Assembly (NCBI RefSeq): GCF_000235885.1
Contig: NZ_JH379439.1
Location: 16,356 to 63,964, forward strand
Origin: Leyella stercorea DSM 18206
GTDB taxonomy: Bacteria > Bacteroidota > Bacteroidia > Bacteroidales > Bacteroidaceae
Direction: 5' to 3'
DNA length: 47,609 nt
The stretch's first letter is position 1, and each line of letters opens with the position of its first letter. This document shows positions 43,294 through 47,609 of the stretch, one piece after another. The notes beneath the pieces are model-generated. The model ran no database searches and was not told where the DNA came from. It saw nothing but the letters and a program-made list of their open reading frames with translations. A program made the position numbers and the translations under genes.

Positions 43294-44157
43294 ATGAGAC
43301 AACTGAAAATCATCAAATCGATTACCAATCGAGAGAACGCCTCACTCGATAAGTATCTTCAGGAGATTGGCCACGAAGAGCTGATTTCTGCAGAAGAGGA
43401 AGTAGAGCTTGCACACCGCATAAAGAACGGCGACCGCAAGGCTCTTGAGAAGTTGACAAAGGCAAATCTGCGTTTCGTAGTCTCTGTTGCTAAGCAATAT
43501 CAAAACCAAGGCCTCTCGCTGCCCGACCTCATCAACGAGGGCAACATCGGACTGTTGAAGGCAGCTGAGAAGTTCGACGAGACGCGTGGCTTCAAGTTCA
43601 TATCCTACGCCGTGTGGTGGATCAGACAGAGCATCCTGCAGGCAATAGCCGAGCAGAGTCGCGTGGTACGATTGCCACTCAATCAGGTGGGCAGCGTGAA
43701 CAAGATAAAGCGCATACTCAACCAGTTCGAGCAGGAGAACGAACGCCGACCGAGCATCGACGAGATTGCAGAGCAAACCGACATGCCGCACGAGAAGATT
43801 GAGGACGTGCTAAAGGTAGATACACACCAGGTAAGCGTAGACGCACCGATGACCGAAGGCGACGGAGCAAGTATGCTCGACTTTATGCCGAACGACTCCG
43901 AACCATCGACCGATAACGAACTCGTGATGGAATCGATGCGCGAAGAGATTGCACTCGCCCTGTCGGTTCTCAACGAACGCGAACGCAATGTGGTGGAAGC
44001 CTTCTACGGCATCAATCAGCCCGAATGCACAATGGAAGAGATTGGCAATAAATACGGACTCACACGCGAACGTGTACGCCAAATCAGAGAGAAGGCGATA
44101 CGCAAACTGAAACAGAATACAAAGAACAAGCTGCTCAAGGCTTATCTTGGCAGATAA
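43294..44157 (+). CDS. rpoD: Primary sigma factor (RpoD/SigA)
   Basis: 287 residues, the short form typical of Bacteroidota, without a long acidic region 1.1. Region 1.2 is in [20 protein letters not shown]. Region 2 has [37 protein letters not shown] and [20 protein letters not shown] (core binding and -7 melting). Region 3 lies around [17 protein letters not shown]. Region 4 ends in a helix-turn-helix ([20 protein letters not shown]) for the -33 element. It recruits RNA polymerase to the TTTG/TAnnTTTG promoters seen through the window. A small exported protein gene follows, its likely ATG 20 bases after the stop, so a shared transcript is possible. Confidence 0.97.
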   Translation: MRQLKIIKSITNRENASLDKYLQEIGHEELISAEEEVELAHRIKNGDRKALEKLTKANLRFVVSVAKQYQNQGLSLPDLINEGNIGLLKAAEKFDETRGFKFISYAVWWIRQSILQAIAEQSRVVRLPLNQVGSVNKIKRILNQFEQENERRPSIDEIAEQTDMPHEKIEDVLKVDTHQVSVDAPMTEGDGASMLDFMPNDSEPSTDNELVMESMREEIALALSVLNERERNVVEAFYGINQPECTMEEIGNKYGLTRERVRQIREKAIRKLKQNTKNKLLKAYLGR

Positions 44158-44176
44158 CGATAACACAACGAAAGAA

Positions 44177-44617
44177 ATGAAAATACGCACAATCCTGGCA
44201 TTGGCAATGCTGCTCATGCCGTCGCTTATCTTCGCACTGCAGAAGCAAGAACGACTCTACGTCTACGGAATAGCCACATCGTTCAACGATTCAACGGTGT
44301 ACATCACGGATATACAGCAGCTCGACTCGGCTTGGGTAGATGCAAAAACCGACTTTCTGTACAGTCGCAACAACTACTCTTATCAGTTGCGCGAGCACCT
44401 AAAAGCCAACGGATGCGCCACACCTACCTGCGTCACCGTCTTCGCCAAGAAACGTAAGCAGATAGAGAAGAAATACATGGCTACAAAGAAGCGCTACACA
44501 ACCAAGGGACGCTACAACGTGAAATCAATAACAAAGCACGACTTTACGTACTCATGTATCGTACCGGATGACAGCGAGCGCATAGATTTGCAGAAAAAGA
44601 AGTCGAAGAAGAAATAA
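44177..44617 (+). CDS. Small exported basic protein of unknown function
   Basis: 146 residues from the ATG at 44177 (MKIRTILALAMLLMPSLIFA, a signal peptide cut before LQKQ). An upstream in-frame ATG at 44147 overlaps rpoD by 11 bases and would bury the signal sequence, so it is rejected. The mature protein has an early YGIATSFNDSTVYITDIQQL strand pair, two nearby Cys (NGCATPTCVTVF), and a very basic C-terminal third (KKRKQIEKKYMATKKRYTTK, ending LQKKKSKKK). I do not recognise the family. The stop codon abuts the ATG of the kinase-like gene with no gap, so the genes are coupled and this protein may belong with that system. Confidence 0.7.
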   Translation: MKIRTILALAMLLMPSLIFALQKQERLYVYGIATSFNDSTVYITDIQQLDSAWVDAKTDFLYSRNNYSYQLREHLKANGCATPTCVTVFAKKRKQIEKKYMATKKRYTTKGRYNVKSITKHDFTYSCIVPDDSERIDLQKKKSKKK

Positions 44618-45571
44618 ATGAACAACATATCTGAATACTGCATCGCAGAACATAACATAAGGGTTGTTTTCACAGCAAACGACAGAAACAGCCCTGAATT
44701 GATAGCGTCGTTTGAGCCTTTCAGAACGAAAGGTTCAAACGACGATTTTCTTTTTACACTACACGTAGACGACACGCTGAAACCCATAACGAAAGAACAT
44801 CGCGAACACATAGACACCTTCGACACGGGCAACGGCGACACCATCGTCGACCAACTCGACAACGGAGGCTATCAGTACATACTAAAGGACATAGAAGGAC
44901 GCAGCTGCTGTCTGCTACAGACCAACAAGGATTTCAGCGAAGGCGTATGCGCACTGAACGGCAACGAACAGATGCGACACTTCGGACTGAACAACGCACT
45001 TATGATGCTCTACGCCTTCCGCAGCAGCTTCTTCCACACACTGCTCATACACGCCTCACTCGTCAGAAACAACGGCTACGGCTATGCGTTCATCGCAAAA
45101 AGCGGCACCGGTAAGAGCACACACACGCAACTATGGCTGAAGCACATCCCCGGGTCGGACATGATGAACGACGACAACCCCATCGTGCGTGTCATCGACG
45201 GACACACATTTATCTACGGTAGTCCGTGGAGCGGAAAGACCCCTTGCTACCGCGACGTGAAGGCACCACTCGGAGCCATCGCACAGATTACACGCGCCAA
45301 GAGCAACAGCATAGAACGTTTGTCGCCAACAATAGCCTTCACATACATACTGCCCGCATGTTCCACAATGAAGTGGGATAAGACAGTATTCCGCAATACC
45401 TACGACACGGTTATCAAGGTTATCGAAACCTCACAATACGTCTATGTACTACACTGCCTGCCAGACAAAGAGGCAGCAGAAGTGAGTTTTAATACACTAT
45501 CCGCACCGCATCAACAAAACATCACCTCACCATGCAAATCCCAAGCAAACAGTTCAACAACGCGCAACTGA
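44618..45571 (+). CDS. HPr-kinase/phosphorylase-like P-loop protein (HprK-like)
   Basis: 317 residues. The C-terminal half is a P-loop kinase domain of the HPr kinase superfamily: Walker A in YAFIAKSGTGKSTHTQLW (Lys166, Ser167), the acidic MMNDDNPIVRVID (Asp185, Asp186), and a GSPWSGKTPCYRD loop that is typical of stand-alone members. The N-terminal ~130 residues are beta-rich and not recognised. HprK-like proteins of this kind occur near PqqD and S24/S26-type peptidase genes, and some act in lasso-peptide clusters as tail kinases. Here it overlaps the next gene by 40 bases, so translation is coupled. No HPr or PTS gene is nearby, so true HPr kinase activity is unlikely. Confidence 0.78.
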   Translation: MNNISEYCIAEHNIRVVFTANDRNSPELIASFEPFRTKGSNDDFLFTLHVDDTLKPITKEHREHIDTFDTGNGDTIVDQLDNGGYQYILKDIEGRSCCLLQTNKDFSEGVCALNGNEQMRHFGLNNALMMLYAFRSSFFHTLLIHASLVRNNGYGYAFIAKSGTGKSTHTQLWLKHIPGSDMMNDDNPIVRVIDGHTFIYGSPWSGKTPCYRDVKAPLGAIAQITRAKSNSIERLSPTIAFTYILPACSTMKWDKTVFRNTYDTVIKVIETSQYVYVLHCLPDKEAAEVSFNTLSAPHQQNITSPCKSQANSSTTRN

Positions 45572-45984
45572 TACCCCATTTCGTGGAGCTGCTCAACCAA
45601 GGACACACCGTCACGTTCAAGCTGCGCGGCTTCAGTATGCGACCCTTTCTTGAGGACGGACGCGACTGCGCGATACTCAGCAAGCACACCACAGTGCATC
45701 GTGGCGACGCAGTGCTGGCAGAGATTAGTCCAGGCAGGTATGTGCTACACCGCATCGTGAACATCGACGGCGACAAGGTAACGTTGCGTGGCGACGGCAA
45801 TCTAAACACCGAACAATGCTCACTCGCCGACATTCGCGGCATAGCAACAGCGTTCTACCGCAAGGGACGAAGCACTCCCGACTACACATCGGGACGAAAA
45901 TGGCGCATCTATTCGGCTATCTGGACACGTCTGCTGCCCATCCGCCGCTACCTACTGTTCATCTATAGAAAAGTAAAAAAGTAA
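45532..45984 (+). CDS. S24/S26-family peptidase-like protein
   Basis: 150 residues. The catalytic core is LRGFSMRPFLEDGRDCAI, with the nucleophile Ser35, followed by RGDAVLAEISPG. His73 in YVLHRIVNIDGDKV and Asp88 in LRGDGN match the Ser-His-Asp arrangement of the SipW/Sec11-type enzymes rather than the Ser-Lys pair of LexA or ordinary signal peptidase I. There is no N-terminal membrane anchor; the C-terminus has a hydrophobic/basic stretch (WTRLLPIRRYLLFIYRKVKK) that could touch the membrane. It could process an exported or modified peptide. The start overlaps the kinase-like gene by 40 bases, and a REP-like element and the PqqD-like gene follow. Confidence 0.75.
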   Translation: MQIPSKQFNNAQLIPHFVELLNQGHTVTFKLRGFSMRPFLEDGRDCAILSKHTTVHRGDAVLAEISPGRYVLHRIVNIDGDKVTLRGDGNLNTEQCSLADIRGIATAFYRKGRSTPDYTSGRKWRIYSAIWTRLLPIRRYLLFIYRKVKK

Positions 45985-45993
45985 ACAGTAGGA

Positions 45994-46016
45994 GGTATGG
46001 GCATCTTGCCCATACC
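45994..46016. repeat. REP-like palindrome inside the kinase/peptidase/PqqD-like cluster
   Basis: GGTATGGGCA / TGCCCATACC with a 3-base loop, between the peptidase stop and the PqqD-like start. It has the family's flanking GGAG and CACGCACCCAC. Confidence 0.85.
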
Positions 46017-46059
46017 ACGCACCCACAAAGCATTTAAAAGTAAAAAAAGTAAAAAGACA

Positions 46060-46326
46060 ATGAAGATAAAGAAAGGATTCGTCCTTAGGGACATTTGCGG
46101 CGAGAACATAATCGTTGCAGAAGGCAAAGAGAACATCGACTTCACAAAAATCATCAGCATGAACGAGAGTGCTGCTCTTCTTTGGGAAGGCGTAAAGAAC
46201 AAAGAGTTCGACGCAGAAACGCTCAAAGAGCTGCTATGCGAGGAATACGACATCGACGACGCTACGGCGGAGAACGACGCAAAAGCACTACTCGACAGCT
46301 GGATAAAGGCAGGAATAGTTGAGTAA
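46060..46326 (+). CDS. PqqD-like peptide-binding chaperone
   Basis: 88 residues from the ATG at 46060 (MKIKKGFVLRDICGENIIVA), the normal size for PqqD-type RiPP recognition elements. A longer frame from 45997 starts in the palindrome and is rejected. Family traits are a leading beta strand, FVLRDICGENIIVAEG, an SMNESAALLWEGVKN helix, LKELLCEEYDIDDATAENDA and a final DSWIKAGIVE helix. PqqD-like proteins bind the leader of a precursor peptide and present it to a modifying enzyme. No precursor peptide, radical SAM enzyme or maturase is visible nearby, so the partner is unknown. A strong terminator follows. Confidence 0.82.
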   Translation: MKIKKGFVLRDICGENIIVAEGKENIDFTKIISMNESAALLWEGVKNKEFDAETLKELLCEEYDIDDATAENDAKALLDSWIKAGIVE

Positions 46327-46332
46327 TACCAA

Positions 46333-46366
46333 AACGGCATATCCCTTGTTTGAGATATGCCGTTTT
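46333..46366. terminator. Bidirectional terminator between the PqqD-like and transglutaminase-like genes
   Basis: AACGGCATATC / GATATGCCGTT with a 9-base loop, with T after on plus and A/T-rich sequence on the other side, between two convergent genes. Confidence 0.88.
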
Positions 46367-46391
46367 TTATGACTTCAATATATACAAAAAC

Positions 46392-47609
46392 TTAGTACTT
46401 CAGAACCTTGGCAGCCACATTCTTAAACTGAGGCATCGCCTTTCCGATAGAAGCACCGATGTAAGTAGGATCGCAAACCACATACTTCTTTCCACCAACA
46501 GTGACGAAGTCGCCCGATACATTCTCGTTGAAGCATACTGCAGTAGCAATATGATTAGGATAATCGAGCAATACGACATCGAGCTTCAGCAGATTGCGCA
46601 CCAGATACGAATAGAGTACAGAACGATCTTCGCAGTCGCAATACGGATAATAGAAGAGTTCCTCAACGAAGAACGGCTTCTCATAACCGAACTGCTCTTG
46701 GTCGGTAGCGTACTGGAAGCCGGTCTGCACAAAATTGATGAGCAAGTTGGCAGCCTCTGCCTCACCCTTTCCATTTACTAATGGTGCGAGTGTTGAGAGC
46801 ACCTTGCTGGCAACAGATGGGTTCACTTCGGCGTTCACATACACGCTATAGTCGCACTGCGGCATACTGCCATAGAACTCCATCAGCGATTTTGGAACGT
46901 CTACAGACACAGCAACCGAACCCGAACGATTCTTATGTACTGAGTTCACCATACCAGCATTAAGTGCTGGAGCATGATTAACCTGCATGTTCAGTTTGCT
47001 CTTAGCCTTCGGCGAATCCTCTTGACACATATAGAACTGGCACGACTCATTACTTGTGAGGTTGTAATAGTTGAGTCCGTCCTTTGTAAAGTATGGATGA
47101 CCATAGACCTGACAATCAGCAGCAACGAACAGAAGCATCTGATTGCGATCGGCACGGCGCGCCATCTTCGACTTGTAGCCAAGCTCGTTGAGCAGGAATT
47201 GCTGCATCACAACAGCAGCGTTCTCATCAGTGCAGAGTGTCTTAGAGGCTTCACGAACGAAGAGGAATATACCCCAATCGTTGAGGTTGAGCTCCTTCTT
47301 CACCTTACGACAATCGTCTACCAACGCCTTATAATCGGCCTTACACATTGCCTCGTAAGCATCAGCAATGGCGTTCTCACGCATATTGCCTATCGAACAA
47401 ACACCTTTCAACGACTTGTCGACATACACCTTCTGTCCACAGAAGTTCACCATCTGCTTGTCTGAAGAAGCCGTAAAGAGCTCACCCGTAGGTGCTGACG
47501 GCTTAACTGCCGGAGGTGTTACGGGAACAACAACAGGCTTGGTTGTTGGAGCTGCCGGTTGAGCGTTCGGGCAAGTCGGCTTAGCATTCGGGCAAGCAGG
47601 CTTAGCGTT
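46392..47609 (-). CDS. Transglutaminase-like protein with N-terminal Pro/Cys repeats (partial)
   Basis: The frame is open to the right edge of the window, so the 5' end is missing; at least 405 codons are present. The C-terminal ~120 residues show a transglutaminase-like Cys-His-Asp triad: FYYPYCDCEDRSVLYSYLVR (Cys), DYPNHIATAVCF (His) and YVVCDPTYIGAS (Asp). Upstream, an ATG at 47453 gives MVNFCGQKVYVDKSLKG, but coding character continues beyond it: KPACPN-AKPTCPN-AQPAAP-type repeats and a Pro/Val/Thr-rich linker (residues encoded at 47500-47609). The middle ~200 residues are not recognised. Transglutaminase-like cysteine proteases in Bacteroidota often act on exported proteins. It is convergent to the PqqD-like gene. 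Confidence 0.75.
   Translation of the reverse strand, partial: NAKPACPNAKPTCPNAQPAAPTTKPVVVPVTPPAVKPSAPTGELFTASSDKQMVNFCGQKVYVDKSLKGVCSIGNMRENAIADAYEAMCKADYKALVDDCRKVKKELNLNDWGIFLFVREASKTLCTDENAAVVMQQFLLNELGYKSKMARRADRNQMLLFVAADCQVYGHPYFTKDGLNYYNLTSNESCQFYMCQEDSPKAKSKLNMQVNHAPALNAGMVNSVHKNRSGSVAVSVDVPKSLMEFYGSMPQCDYSVYVNAEVNPSVASKVLSTLAPLVNGKGEAEAANLLINFVQTGFQYATDQEQFGYEKPFFVEELFYYPYCDCEDRSVLYSYLVRNLLKLDVVLLDYPNHIATAVCFNENVSGDFVTVGGKKYVVCDPTYIGASIGKAMPQFKNVAAKVLKY

Noticed and set aside
44618..45571. True HPr kinase of the PTS
   Set aside because: No HPr or PTS genes nearby, the domain layout differs, and the operon partners point to another role.
1..47609. tRNA or rRNA genes
   Set aside because: I saw no cloverleaf or rRNA signature by eye in any intergenic stretch.

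Overview
The window is chromosomal DNA of a Bacteroidota bacterium, most likely order Bacteroidales and probably Prevotellaceae. The evidence is a fused LpxC-FabZ gene in an lpxD-lpxC/fabZ-lpxA cluster, a short primary sigma factor lacking a long N-terminal extension, a T9SS-type C-terminal sorting domain, an HU-like DNA-binding protein with an extra C-terminal region, and many promoters of the form TTTG-N19..21-TAnnTTTG. The species cannot be named from sequence alone.

Layout. 1-5.7 kb: coaBC, an exonuclease and dnaN on the minus strand, then a DUF3127 protein and a YihY-type membrane protein on plus. 5.9-11.04 kb: an A+T-rich island bounded by two decayed IS982-like copies in direct orientation. 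Its outer flanks share a 7-bp direct repeat, as expected of a composite transposon. Cargo is a WG-repeat protein, a FISUMP-domain protein, a membrane protein and two gene fragments. 11.2-14.9 kb: an Omp28-like T9SS cargo protein, trmO and a DUF5715 protein (minus). 15.0-29.4 kb: a long plus-strand housekeeping run of phoH, purC, ubiE/menG, aroE, purM, prfA, pyrF, lpxD, lpxC-fabZ, lpxA, miaA and a class A PBP. 29.5-37.0 kb (minus): an A+T-rich lipoprotein with a DnaJ-type Cys-rich tail, an HU-like protein, two TPR proteins and gyrA. 37.4-42.9 kb: terC, RNase P RNA (minus), a PorT-like beta-barrel protein (minus), a SotB-like MFS transporter and a DegP/HtrA protease. 43.3-46.3 kb: the primary sigma factor gene followed by a small secreted protein, an HPr-kinase-like ATPase, an S24/S26 peptidase and a PqqD-like protein. 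46.4 kb to the end: a transglutaminase-like gene on minus that runs off the window.

How the genes work together. The core genes cover cofactor, purine, pyrimidine and aromatic synthesis, lipid A initiation, peptidoglycan synthesis, tRNA maturation and modification, replication and transcription initiation. The least explained gene set is the kinase-like / peptidase / PqqD-like trio behind rpoD: these three families are known from modified-peptide (RiPP, e.g. lasso) clusters, but no precursor or modifying enzyme is visible. The intergenic DNA is unusual. It carries three repeat families (10-bp-arm palindromes with compensatory changes, 22-bp tandem arrays, and period-8 arrays that switch strand in the middle), several of which touch gene ends.
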